Source of the DNA: Aeoliella mucimassa | GTDB taxonomy: Bacteria; Planctomycetota; Planctomycetia; Pirellulales; Lacipirellulaceae | Assembly: GCF_007748035.1 (NCBI RefSeq) | Contig: NZ_CP036278.1 | Span: forward strand, 868,001 to 932,000 | Length of the DNA stretch: 64,000 nt | Direction of reading: 5' to 3' | Part shown: piece by piece, positions 1 through 7,854 of the stretch | Position numbering within the stretch: the first letter of the stretch is position 1 | How the letters are laid out: each line of letters begins with the position of its first letter | The notes under the pieces: model-generated | The model's database searches: none | The model's input: only the letters and a program-made list of their open reading frames with translations | What the model was told of the DNA's origin: nothing | Made by a program: the position numbers and the translations under genes

Positions 1-1
1 G

Positions 2-52
2 CGGGGGTACAGCGGCGGGCGGTTTGTGAACCAGCCAGGTTCGCCGGAGTAA
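2..52 (+). CDS. Possible C-terminal end of a gene cut by the window edge
   Basis: Frame 2 reads 16 codons without a stop and ends in TAA at 50-52 (peptide ends VNQPGSPE). It could be the tail of a gene that starts before the window. The stretch is too short to judge coding character, so this is only a placeholder for the edge. Confidence 0.2.
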   Translation, partial: RGYSGGRFVNQPGSPE

Positions 53-190
53 GGGGATTGGCAGATCGAGCACTACGCGGCCGCGATGTGGGCTGGTTTT
101 CGCGTTTTGGCTAGTTCGCCTTTCGCCTTTCCGCTTGGGCGAGTACCATAGACCGACTGGATTTTGTGCCCCACCGCAAGGATTGCCGCG

Positions 191-370
191 ATGGATCGTC
201 GGGACATCATATTGCTAATTATCGGCGTCTGGGTGGCCATTGCGTCGCTGGTGCGGATGATGCGGTCCCGTCGCGACTTTTTGTTAGCAAAAGTCAAAGA
301 GCAATTCGACGCCCATCGCCGCCGGGAAGCGGAGCTGACCAATGCCGAAAAGGCGAACCGGCGGGCCTAA
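191..370 (+). CDS. Small single-pass membrane protein, unknown function
   Basis: A 59-residue protein. After a short DRRD start it has one hydrophobic segment (about residues 6-20, ILLIIGVWVAIASLV), then a basic and highly charged tail (MRSRRDFLLAK through AEKANRRA) that is probably cytoplasmic and helical. An upstream in-frame ATG at 164 would add nine residues, but the membrane-anchored start at 191 fits better. It lies 125 bp upstream of miaB on the same strand. I do not recognise a family; small membrane proteins of this kind are common and the call rests only on the hydrophobic segment and open frame. Confidence 0.45.
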   Translation: MDRRDIILLIIGVWVAIASLVRMMRSRRDFLLAKVKEQFDAHRRREAELTNAEKANRRA

Positions 371-495
371 GCGGATGTCGGTCGCCGCAAGGCGTCAGGC
401 TTGCCACGCGAGTAGCCGCCGGCCACTGAACGGCCCCCCCCGAATCGCACATTCCAAGTTCCTAGTTGTCCCTTGAGCCCCCTCCTGCCATCCCT

Positions 496-1995
496 ATGCC
501 CAAGCTGTATATCGAAACCGTCGGTTGTCAGATGAACGTGCTCGACAGCGAGCTCGTGGTTGCCGCGCTGCGTAAAGAAGGTTACGAGCTGACGAGCGAC
601 TCGGCCGCCGCTGACACGGTGATCTTCAACACCTGCAGTGTTCGCGAGCATGCCGAAGAAAAAATCTACAGCGCCTTGGGACGACTGAAGAACGCCAAGC
701 AATCGAATCCCGAGAAGGTGATCGGCGTCATCGGCTGCATGGCTCAGAATCACCAGCGGACCGTGTTTGAGCGGGCGCCGTACGTCGACCTGGTGGTCGG
801 CCCTGGCCAGTTGCATCAGGTGCCGGAGCTCATTCGCAAGGTGCAGCAAGGGAGCGGGCAGCAGCTCGAAGTGAGCCTGGGCCGCAAGGATGGCTCGCGC
901 GAGAACATCACTCGCAGCCATGAGAGCTTCGACCCGCTTCGCGATCCGACGATGCGGCCGACTCCGTTCCAGGCGTACGTGCGGATTCAGATCGGCTGCG
1001 ACAAGTTCTGCACCTACTGCATAGTGCCGAGTGTTCGCGGGCCGGAGCAAAGCCGGTCGCCGCAGCACATTCTAGCCGAAGCCCGCCAGCTGGCCGACGA
1101 GGGTTGCAAAGAGATCACGCTGCTCGGGCAAACCGTGAACAGCTACAAATACACCGAAGGCGAAACCACCACGCGCTTTAGCGACCTGATTACCTCGCTG
1201 CACGACATCGAGGGGATCGATCGCATCAAGTTCGTGACGAACTACCCCAAAGATATGACCGACGATCTGTTGATCGCGGTTCGCGATCTGCCAAAGTGCT
1301 GCAAGTACCTGCATGTGCCTGCCCAGAGCGGCAGCGACGCCCAGCTCAAGACTATGCGCCGCGGCTACACCGTGGCCGAGTACCGCGAGATGCTCGCCCG
1401 CACGTACGAGATGATTCCCAACGTGGCGGTCACCAGCGACTTTATCGTCGGCTTCAGCGGCGAGACCGACGAAGACTTCCAGATGTCGATGGACCTGGTC
1501 CGCGAGTCGCGGTTCAAGAACAGCTTTATCTTCAAGTACAGCGAACGCCCCGGCACCAAGGGGGCCCAGCACATGATTGACGACGTACCCGACGCGGTAA
1601 AGCGGGCTCGTAATCAAGAGATGCTGGCCCTGCAGAACGAAATTAGCGAGGAAGACAACCAACGTTTCCTCGGCGGCAAGGTCGAGGTGCTGGTGGAAGG
1701 ACTCAGTAAAGCGGCAATCAAAAAGGAAGCTGAACTGCAAAACGCCAACGAGCAAATTACCCCCTCCCCTAGCCCCTCCCCGCAAGGGGGAGGGGAAGGC
1801 CATGGGATGGCCCCACAAGGGCAACAGACTCAACTCACAGGGCGGACCATGTGCGACCGCATCGTGGTGTTCGATGGCAACCGCCGGCAAGTGGGCGAGA
1901 CCATCGACATTGCGATCTACGACGCCAACGCCCACACGCTGTTCGGCTCCGTAGTCACCCAGCACCTGACGCCGGAGTTGGTGACGTTGAGCTGA
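496..1995 (+). CDS. miaB: tRNA-2-methylthio-N6-dimethylallyladenosine synthase MiaB
   Basis: Radical-SAM methylthiotransferase that adds the 2-methylthio group to i6A37 of tRNAs reading UNN codons. The N-terminal UPF0004 domain has the three auxiliary-cluster cysteines C11 (VGCQMN), C47 (NTCSVRE) and C81 (IGCMAQ). The radical-SAM triad is C168, C172 and C175 (CDKFCTYC). The TRAM domain at the end begins near VEVLVEG. I chose ATG at 496, which gives the usual MPKLYIETVGCQMN start, over a TTG 30 bp upstream. Odd: about 35 residues (roughly 412-446, rich in Pro, Ser, Gly and Gln) sit inside the TRAM domain, between VEVLVEGLSKAAIKK and LTGRT. They are encoded by a GC-rich palindromic repeat, so the protein is about 500 residues, somewhat longer than usual for the family. 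Confidence 0.95.
   Translation: MPKLYIETVGCQMNVLDSELVVAALRKEGYELTSDSAAADTVIFNTCSVREHAEEKIYSALGRLKNAKQSNPEKVIGVIGCMAQNHQRTVFERAPYVDLVVGPGQLHQVPELIRKVQQGSGQQLEVSLGRKDGSRENITRSHESFDPLRDPTMRPTPFQAYVRIQIGCDKFCTYCIVPSVRGPEQSRSPQHILAEARQLADEGCKEITLLGQTVNSYKYTEGETTTRFSDLITSLHDIEGIDRIKFVTNYPKDMTDDLLIAVRDLPKCCKYLHVPAQSGSDAQLKTMRRGYTVAEYREMLARTYEMIPNVAVTSDFIVGFSGETDEDFQMSMDLVRESRFKNSFIFKYSERPGTKGAQHMIDDVPDAVKRARNQEMLALQNEISEEDNQRFLGGKVEVLVEGLSKAAIKKEAELQNANEQITPSPSPSPQGGGEGHGMAPQGQQTQLTGRTMCDRIVVFDGNRRQVGETIDIAIYDANAHTLFGSVVTQHLTPELVTLS
1760..1800 (+). repeat. GC-rich palindromic repeat inserted in frame within miaB
   Basis: CCCCTCCCC at 1773-1781 pairs with GGGGAGGGG at 1787-1795 across a 5-base loop, and a direct copy of the C-rich arm lies just upstream at 1760-1768. 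Units of this kind are normally intergenic in planctomycete-like genomes (from memory). Here it is translated as Pro-Ser-Pro-Ser-Pro then Gln-Gly-Gly-Gly-Glu-Gly, without breaking the miaB frame. Confidence 0.8.
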
Positions 1996-2006
1996 GGGTT
2001 GGTAAC

Positions 2007-2065
2007 CGCTGATGAACGCTAATCGTCGCTGATAGGATGAGATTAGTGCTTATTAGCGTAGACTA
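2007..2065. repeat. Remnant of CGCTAAT-type palindromic repeat flanking the first IS copy
   Basis: Contains ACCGCTGATGAACGCTAAT, several GCTAAT/ATTAGC words, and ends TATTAGCGTAGACTA directly against the IS. The sequence after the IS (TAGTGTTC at 2914-2921) completes the arm. It matches the flank of the second IS copy at 16590-16656, where the opposite arm (GAACACTAATCT then ACGCTAATA) is preserved. Confidence 0.7.
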
Positions 2066-2913
2066 GGTCGTGTTGACATTTATGTAGCGTAGATTTTGTC
2101 GAAATGGTATCACGGTGTCGTCCCCTACCTGCTCATGGAGGAGCGAATAGATGCGACGGCACGAACTGACAGACGAACAATGGTTGAAGATTCGAGGCCA
2201 TTTGCCTGGCAAATCCGGCGATCCCGGTCGAACCGCGGCGAGCAATCGTCGGTTCGTGAACGCGGTGTTGTGGATCGCCCGCACAGGCGCGCCGTGGCGC
2301 GATCTTCCCACTCGCTTTGGCCCTTGGAATTCGGTATTTCAGCGTTTCAATCGATGGTGCAAGCGTGGCGTCTGGCGGCAAGTCTTGGAGACTCTGGGCG
2401 AAGAGCCCGACTTGGAGCACTTGCTACTCGACTCGACAACGGTCCGAGCCCATCAACACGCAGCGGGCGTAAAAGGGGGCTCGGTGGCGAAGCCATGGGC
2501 CGCTCGCGCGGAGGTTGGGGAACGAAAGTCCACGCCGCGGTAACGGGCGATGGCCGCCCGGTTCGTCTGACTTTGACGGGTGGCAACCGACACGACATGC
2601 ACCAAGCAGAAACGCTGCTGGAAGGACTAACTCCCGAATACGTCGTCGCCGACAAAGGGTATGATTGCCATTGGTTTCGCGATCAGATTCGTCGCCAAGG
2701 CGCGAAGCCGGTGATTCCGACTCGCCGTGGGTTTCGACAGAAAAGGTACGATCGCACACGCTATAAACTCCGAAATGTCGTGGAGCGGTTCTTCAACCGG
2801 TTAAAACACTACCGTAGGGTCGCTACACGATACGATAAAACTGATCGAAACTACGATGGATTCCTCTGCCTGGCGTCACTCATGATCAGCTTGGCATGAA
2901 TGTCAACACGACC
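2066..2913 (+). mobile_element. IS5-family insertion sequence, copy 1 (848 bp)
   Basis: Ends are imperfect inverted repeats, GGTCGTGTTGACATTTATG on the left and GGTCGTGTTGACATTCATG on the right strand (18 of 19 match). Both ends are flanked by TA, consistent with a 2-bp target duplication. It carries one transposase in two overlapping frames. The reverse copy at 16657-17504 has the same length and encodes identical peptides. The subgroup is most like IS427, judged from the split transposase and the TA target; this is an inference from memory of the family. Confidence 0.92.
2151..2899 (+). CDS. IS5-family DDE transposase, two frames joined by -1 frameshift
   Basis: Cuts and rejoins the IS ends. 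The first frame (2151-2543, 130 residues, starts MRRHELTDEQW) holds the N-terminal helix-turn-helix region and the first catalytic Asp in LLLDSTTVRAH. The second frame, minus one relative to the first and open to 2899, holds the second Asp (VADKGYD) and the Glu of NVVERFFNRLKHYRRVATRYDK. The frames overlap, and a run of four A and five G at 2471-2479 in the overlap is the likely slippage site. Without slippage the first product would lack two of the three catalytic acids. An internal ATG at 2495 could start the second frame alone. Confidence 0.88.
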
Positions 2914-3036
2914 TAGTGTTCTTATAATGTCATCTTCGTGCGTCCTCTATTCTCTGCACGCCAAGTTTTCACGCCGTGCATGAAGAAAATGGAAGCCGCT
3001 GATGGACGCTGGTGGGGGGTGTCTGGGCATAATGCA

Positions 3037-3624
3037 ATGTTCGAACTAGTTCTGTATGACGAAGGGCTTGAGCAAGCAGTTAGTGCAATGTTTAGGTCGG
3101 GGTTCTACTCAGGGAAAGAAATTCACGATTTCTTTCACGAGATTGCTAGTGACGAGCCAGACTCAGGGCTCAACCCCGATACTGTCGAAGCGGAAATAAG
3201 TGAGATATTGCAAACCGCCAAGAAAGAATTAGAGGAAGCAACTGCAACCTGGCCCGCTACGACCGACAACGATCGATTGACCGCTGCCTTTGAGCAACTG
3301 AATGAAACGGGGATTCGCGCCGTCGAAAACTACGGCTACATGGCCTCAGATGGTACGGGGCTTTATAACGAGATTAAAGGGATTTCTAGATGGCGTGGAT
3401 ACTGCTTCTATCAAAGTCAGGATTTAGTCCAAGCCTTGCTTAATGGCAAACTGTCGATTCGGTATGATACGATGGCAAATTGGTGGAGGACTGATAGGAA
3501 GACAATGATGATCGGCAAAGCAGTGACGGAAGCCCTTCGCGATCACGGCTTGGAACCTGATTGGAGTGGCGATCCAGCAAAAGTGATTGAGCTTCCCATC
3601 GAGTGGCGTCGGCGGCTCTCATAG
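3037..3624 (+). CDS. Uncharacterised protein, DUF6891-like
   Basis: About 195 residues, acidic. The C-terminal half contains RGYCFYQSQDLVQAL followed by a segment on strand-like hydrophobics and then IGKAVTEALRDHGLEPDWSGDP. This pattern resembles the DUF6891 family, in which the FYHSQD-like motif is conserved; the match is from memory and no function is established. I prefer ATG 3037 (MFELVLYDEG); an in-frame GTG at 2938 would add residues that read through repeat-like intergenic DNA. Codon usage is visibly more A+T-rich than neighbouring genes and the gene directly follows an IS copy, so recent acquisition is possible. Confidence 0.6.
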   Translation: MFELVLYDEGLEQAVSAMFRSGFYSGKEIHDFFHEIASDEPDSGLNPDTVEAEISEILQTAKKELEEATATWPATTDNDRLTAAFEQLNETGIRAVENYGYMASDGTGLYNEIKGISRWRGYCFYQSQDLVQALLNGKLSIRYDTMANWWRTDRKTMMIGKAVTEALRDHGLEPDWSGDPAKVIELPIEWRRRLS

Positions 3625-3635
3625 AAGTACGGTCT

Positions 3636-4946
3636 TCACTCCCACAGCTTCGCCAACAACTCACCCGGCACCTTGTGCACCCGCGCGATTGTTTTTTGGG
3701 TTTCGGTGATGTACAGCCCTTGTTCCCAGATAAAGTCGGGGTAGCTGATTCGCACTTCGGGGTTCTCGTCGTACAGCACCGCGACTGGCTGCCCCCACTC
3801 GATGACCTTGCCGCGGGGGGTGTCGACTTCCACACCCCCCAGCAGGTAGGCCGGGTTGCGGCCGGCGTAGTCTTTGCCCGAATGGTTATGGAACCAGTAG
3901 ATGTAACGTCCCGCGTATGGGCCCTTGGTAAGCTTGCGGACGAAGTTCGCCGCCCGCGGGTGGTCGACCAACTGGCCACTGGGGCCGTAGGTCATGAACG
4001 CCGGGGGTGTCCAGGTTCGGCCATCGTTGCGTGAGTAGGCATGGCAGGGATGGCCGGCCACGGTGCGGTAGGTGCAGAACAAACTGCCATCGGACAGCGA
4101 CGTGAGATTCACTTCCGAAGCAATTGGCCCCTCAGGCGACTTGAGACCCGTCTCTCCTTCGGGCAGGGTTTGCCAATTGAGTTTGTCAGGATCGCGCTCG
4201 GTTTCGATGTTCGAGCAGCGAATGAAGAACGACTCGCTTCGTTCGATGAACCCCGCGCCGAACTTCTCGATCTTGGTGAACCCAAAGATCATGGCGTTCT
4301 TGTGGCGAATCGGTTTGCCCACGCCCCACTGAAAGCGGACTTCGCCTTGGTAGGGGTTGCGGCGGTCGATGGCTGTCATTCGCACGGGAATGTAGTATCT
4401 CTCGGCCGACCACGACTTGCCGCCATCGTCACTGTACTTCACCGCGTACTCGCCGAGCGTATCGACTCGCTGGCGGGCGTAGTCGGTGCCGGCGATTACT
4501 TCACGCATGTTTTTGGCGTTGTAGATGTAAAACGCATACACGCGACCATAGCTGGTCAGGTAAGGCATCGCCCACGACGCCTCGGGCCCTGCGGCCGGTT
4601 CGATATCGACTAGTGGCCCCCAGGTCCGCCCGCGATCGGTACTACGGGTAGATACAACGTGCTGTCCCTTGTTCCCCTCATGCCCCTCGCCAGTTGTCAT
4701 GGTGCAGAGCCATGTGCCATCGGGCAACTTCACCACGTAGGGCTGATCGCAGTAGCCCTCGGACGGGATTTCGAACCCACTAGCAATAGGGATTGCTGGA
4801 GGGTGTTGATTGATCGCCTCGGTAAGGCGGTCAGCCGCTTGAGCAACCGTCAACGCATGCAGGTTTGCCGCGAGAGTTACCAGCAGCAGAGTTCTGCAGA
4901 AGATCGTTAGGTGCCTTCGACGCGAGTTGACTACTTTGCCATTCAT
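3636..4946 (-). CDS. Secreted sialidase-like (BNR/Asp-box) protein
   Basis: 436 residues with an N-terminal signal peptide (basic RRR, hydrophobic stretch, cleavage expected near AQAAD). Asp-box motifs of the six-bladed beta-propeller are visible: STRSTDRGRTWG, YSDDGGKSWS and SRNDGRTWTP. The region after the signal (YCDQPYVVKLPDGTWLCTMTTG) is typical of bacterial exo-alpha-sialidase family annotations. Whether it hydrolyses sialic acid is not certain: I do not see a clear FRIP arginine motif, and planctomycetes encode many such propellers of unknown substrate. Convergent with the gene at 3037-3624, whose stop is 11 bp away. Confidence 0.8.
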   Translation of the reverse strand: MNGKVVNSRRRHLTIFCRTLLLVTLAANLHALTVAQAADRLTEAINQHPPAIPIASGFEIPSEGYCDQPYVVKLPDGTWLCTMTTGEGHEGNKGQHVVSTRSTDRGRTWGPLVDIEPAAGPEASWAMPYLTSYGRVYAFYIYNAKNMREVIAGTDYARQRVDTLGEYAVKYSDDGGKSWSAERYYIPVRMTAIDRRNPYQGEVRFQWGVGKPIRHKNAMIFGFTKIEKFGAGFIERSESFFIRCSNIETERDPDKLNWQTLPEGETGLKSPEGPIASEVNLTSLSDGSLFCTYRTVAGHPCHAYSRNDGRTWTPPAFMTYGPSGQLVDHPRAANFVRKLTKGPYAGRYIYWFHNHSGKDYAGRNPAYLLGGVEVDTPRGKVIEWGQPVAVLYDENPEVRISYPDFIWEQGLYITETQKTIARVHKVPGELLAKLWE

Positions 4947-5183
4947 CTCGTGATTCCCCTTGGGTGAACTGCTGCTTCATGACCGATGCGAAATACAAAT
5001 GGATGAGAGTCGATTGGGGGGAGCATCGCGTGTCGACCGTAGCTGGAATGTAGAATCCGGTGTTTTTCAAGAGTTTCATGCGGTTAAGAAAATCCAATGA
5101 CAGCAGCTATTCCGCCTTATGTCGACATGAATTATGATAGTGAGCACAGGTGCCCGTCGATTCTTGTGCCCCGCGTTGTTGCC

Positions 5184-5507
5184 GTGAAGCAGATTATAGC
5201 AGTTGTGAAGCCGTTTTTGGTGGAGGAGATCCTCCACAGTCTCCGCCGCGCACCGCTCGAAGCGGTGGAAGTGCGCGAGGTGAAAGGCTACGGCAAACAA
5301 AAGAGCTACCTCGATCAGTATACCGACACCGAGTACAGCCAGGCGTTCTTGCCGAAGGTCGAGATCATTCTGTGGGTCGCCGATTCGCGGGCCGAGGAAG
5401 TCATCCGCAAGGTGGTCGAAGTGGCTCGCACCGGAAGAATGGGCGACGGTAAGATCTTTGTCCTCTCAGCACAAAGCCACGAGCAAGTGGTGAACATCGG
5501 CAAGTAA
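5184..5507 (+). CDS. P-II family signal protein (GlnB/GlnK-like)
   Basis: 107 residues from GTG 5184 (MKQIIAVVKP), the canonical PII start; upstream ATGs would add a non-homologous leader. The T-loop tyrosine is at the classic position 51 (DTEYSQAF), and the nucleotide-binding TGRMGDGKIFV lies at residues 83-93, the same numbering as E. coli GlnB. PII proteins bind ATP/ADP and 2-oxoglutarate and control partners through the T-loop. Odd: the last residues (SHEQVVNIGK) lack the arginines at 101 and 103 that normally contact the ATP phosphates. No ammonium transporter or glutamine synthetase gene is adjacent; the next gene, 33 bp downstream on the same strand, is an ATP-grasp protein, which suggests a shared function. 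Confidence 0.88.
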   Translation: MKQIIAVVKPFLVEEILHSLRRAPLEAVEVREVKGYGKQKSYLDQYTDTEYSQAFLPKVEIILWVADSRAEEVIRKVVEVARTGRMGDGKIFVLSAQSHEQVVNIGK

Positions 5508-5540
5508 AACCCGCGCAAGGGTTTGCCGGAGGGAATAGAG

Positions 5541-6383
5541 ATGAAGCTTAGTTGGCTGATCGATGGCGAGATGTTCCCCAATTACTTGGAGGAACTGTTC
5601 GACGCCATTACCGAACAGGGGTTCGAAGCCAAGGTGATTGGTGCGCCGAAACCACCGTACCGCTGGGACGATCTAAAACATACCTATCGCGACGAGTTCC
5701 CCGCGGGCTCGTGCGTGGTCGCCCATGGCGATATCGAACTGGTCACTCGCATCGGGCAAGAGCAGATTTGGACGCCGGGTGTTTTTGGGACCGTGCCGAA
5801 CTATTTCTGCTCGAACTACTACTGCTACTTTGGCGAGTACCTGCTGAATAGCGACTACGCGATGCTGCCGTTTGGAGAGTTGGGACGTCGCCGCGATTGG
5901 TTGCTCGACTTTTTTGGTCAGGAAGGGAAGGTGTTTATCCGCCCCGACTCGCCGCTCAAGTTGTTTGCCGGTCAGATGGTGACCACCTCGCGGTTTGAGG
6001 CCGATCTGGAGTTCATGGGATTCTACGATTTTCCCGTGGAGTCGCTGGTCGTGGTGAGCCCTCCGCAGAAGATCACCCGCGAGTGGCGGTTTGTCGTGGC
6101 CGATCAGCAAGTGGTTGCTGGTTGTCTCTACACAGCCGATGGCAAAAACGTGCTTGAGCCGGAGTACGACGCTCAGGCGTTTGAGTTGGCTCAGCAGGTT
6201 GCCAGCCAGGGGTACGAACCCGATCCGGTATGGATTGTCGATATCTGTCGCACCAAAAAAGGGGCGTATCGCTTGCTCGAGATCGGCGGCTTTAGCTTTG
6301 CGAATCTCTATGCGTGCAACAAGGCCGATGTGGTTGCCGCGGTGTCGAAGGTCGCGATGCGACTGTGGGAGCAAGCCAAGTAG
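5541..6383 (+). CDS. ATP-grasp domain protein, R2K clade-like (DUF4343)
   Basis: 280 residues from ATG 5541, preceded by the purine-rich GGAGGGAATAGAG. The C-terminal half has an ATP-grasp layout: REWRFVVADQQVVAGCLYTADG, then VWIVDICRTKKGAYRLLEIGGFSFANLY, where Glu and Asn would bind Mg-ATP. The N-terminus (MKLSWLIDGEMFPNYLEELFDAI) is the substrate-side pre-ATP-grasp region. The family resembles R2K clade ligases, predicted to make peptide or amino-acid bonds; the substrate is unknown. Located 33 bp after the PII gene, so the two are probably co-transcribed. The stop is 8 bp from the stop of the convergent sulfatase gene. Confidence 0.75.
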   Translation: MKLSWLIDGEMFPNYLEELFDAITEQGFEAKVIGAPKPPYRWDDLKHTYRDEFPAGSCVVAHGDIELVTRIGQEQIWTPGVFGTVPNYFCSNYYCYFGEYLLNSDYAMLPFGELGRRRDWLLDFFGQEGKVFIRPDSPLKLFAGQMVTTSRFEADLEFMGFYDFPVESLVVVSPPQKITREWRFVVADQQVVAGCLYTADGKNVLEPEYDAQAFELAQQVASQGYEPDPVWIVDICRTKKGAYRLLEIGGFSFANLYACNKADVVAAVSKVAMRLWEQAK

Positions 6384-6391
6384 CTGCGTTG

Positions 6392-7810
6392 CTAGTCGAG
6401 TGCTAGCTCGACTTGTTGTTCGAACAGCCCGCGTTGCGGATCGTTCGTGTCGCGCATCCAATGCCACAGGCGTTTGGTCATCGCACTGGCCCGCGGCGAG
6501 TATTGGTCGTTGGGCTCTTTCAGCAGGTTGTTCAGGCAATTCGGGTCGGCCTGTAAGTCGTACATTTCTTCGGTCGCGCGGAACGAGTAGAACTTCACCC
6601 GCTCGGCGATCGCGTCGTCGTTTTTCGCCGCGTTCACCATGGCTCGCCAGGTGCGGCCGCTCTGCGACTCGTTACGAAACGGGTAGTTGCCGCCCGCCCA
6701 GCCGTTCCAGATGTAAAGGTACTGCTCGTCCTGCACAGCTCGCATGGGGTACTCACGCTTGGCGCTCGTGGAGTTGATCATGGTGAACACGTGATTGCGC
6801 TGCGGCTGCTTTTCTCCCTGCCATAGCGGGAGGAGCGACTTGCCATCGCACCCACGCAGGGGGCTGCAGTCGGTGACTTCGAGCAACGTGGGGGCGATAT
6901 CGATACCGCTTACAAAGTGCACGGTGTCGCGCTGCCCTGGTTCAATATGCCCGGGCCAGCGGACGATGCAGGGGGTGTGGTTCGATTGGTAATAGCAATT
7001 GGTTTTCGCGTACGGCAGCGGCATGCCATGGTCGCTCGTGAACAGCACCAGCGTGTTGTCGCGCTCGCCCAGGCGGTCGACCACTTGGAGCACACCGCCC
7101 ACGATGTCGTCGGCCCGATGCACCGAAGCGAAGTACTCGGCCAGCTCTTTGCGAATCGGCGGCAAGTCGGGCAGAAAGCCTGGCACCGGCACCTCGTCGG
7201 GGCGAAACATCCGCGGAAACTCAGGGGGAGGGTCGTACTTTTCTTGATTGCTACCAGCGAACGGGCGATGCGGGTCGTGCAAGTTCACCATGATGAACCA
7301 GGGCTTCTCCGCCTGGCGGGCAGCAGCGATCGCCTCGTCGACCGCTTCGATGTACTGCTGCTTGCCGCGGCCGAAGTTTAGCTGCGACTGCTTGCGAATC
7401 AAGTCGAATGCATCAGCGCGGGAAGGGACCACGTGGTTGTGCTTGCCGATCAGTGCGTTGTAGAAAACCGACTCGCGAAGCGATTCGGGCAGCGTTGGCA
7501 CGTCGGGCCGAATGGTGTTGAACCCCAATGCTCCGTTGCGATGTGGATACCGCCCAGTCATCCAGACCGCCCGCGTTGGTTGGCAGATGGCGATGTTCAC
7601 GAACGCCCGATCGTAGCTGAGTCCCTCGGTGGCCAGGCGGTCGATGTTCGGCGTCACGTCTGGCACCTGACAGCCATACGAACCAATCGAGTCGCAGTTC
7701 ATGTCGTCGACAGTAATCAGCAGCAGGTTCGACACGGCCATGGCCGGCGGCGAAACCGCGACCTGCACGAAGGCAACCAGAGCGAGCAGGGTGGGTAGCA
7801 GTTTCATCAT
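6392..7810 (-). CDS. Secreted sulfatase
   Basis: 472 residues from ATG 7810 (MMKLLPTLLALVAFVQVAVSPP, a signal peptide). A longer in-frame reading to 8062 runs through the intergenic space and the end of the next gene and is rejected. Formylglycine motif CQPTR has its Cys near residue 76, to be matured by a formylglycine-generating enzyme. Metal ligands are in LLLITVDDMNCDSIGSYG and LFTSDHGMPLPYAK. Fits the choline-sulfatase/iduronate-sulfatase-like group with the HGMPLPYAK pattern; the sulfated substrate cannot be read from sequence. Convergent with the ATP-grasp gene. Confidence 0.9.
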   Translation of the reverse strand: MMKLLPTLLALVAFVQVAVSPPAMAVSNLLLITVDDMNCDSIGSYGCQVPDVTPNIDRLATEGLSYDRAFVNIAICQPTRAVWMTGRYPHRNGALGFNTIRPDVPTLPESLRESVFYNALIGKHNHVVPSRADAFDLIRKQSQLNFGRGKQQYIEAVDEAIAAARQAEKPWFIMVNLHDPHRPFAGSNQEKYDPPPEFPRMFRPDEVPVPGFLPDLPPIRKELAEYFASVHRADDIVGGVLQVVDRLGERDNTLVLFTSDHGMPLPYAKTNCYYQSNHTPCIVRWPGHIEPGQRDTVHFVSGIDIAPTLLEVTDCSPLRGCDGKSLLPLWQGEKQPQRNHVFTMINSTSAKREYPMRAVQDEQYLYIWNGWAGGNYPFRNESQSGRTWRAMVNAAKNDDAIAERVKFYSFRATEEMYDLQADPNCLNNLLKEPNDQYSPRASAMTKRLWHWMRDTNDPQRGLFEQQVELALD

Positions 7811-7854
7811 GGCGAGCACTCGAGGGGGAGTGGAGATGCTCCCATCGTAGCTGG

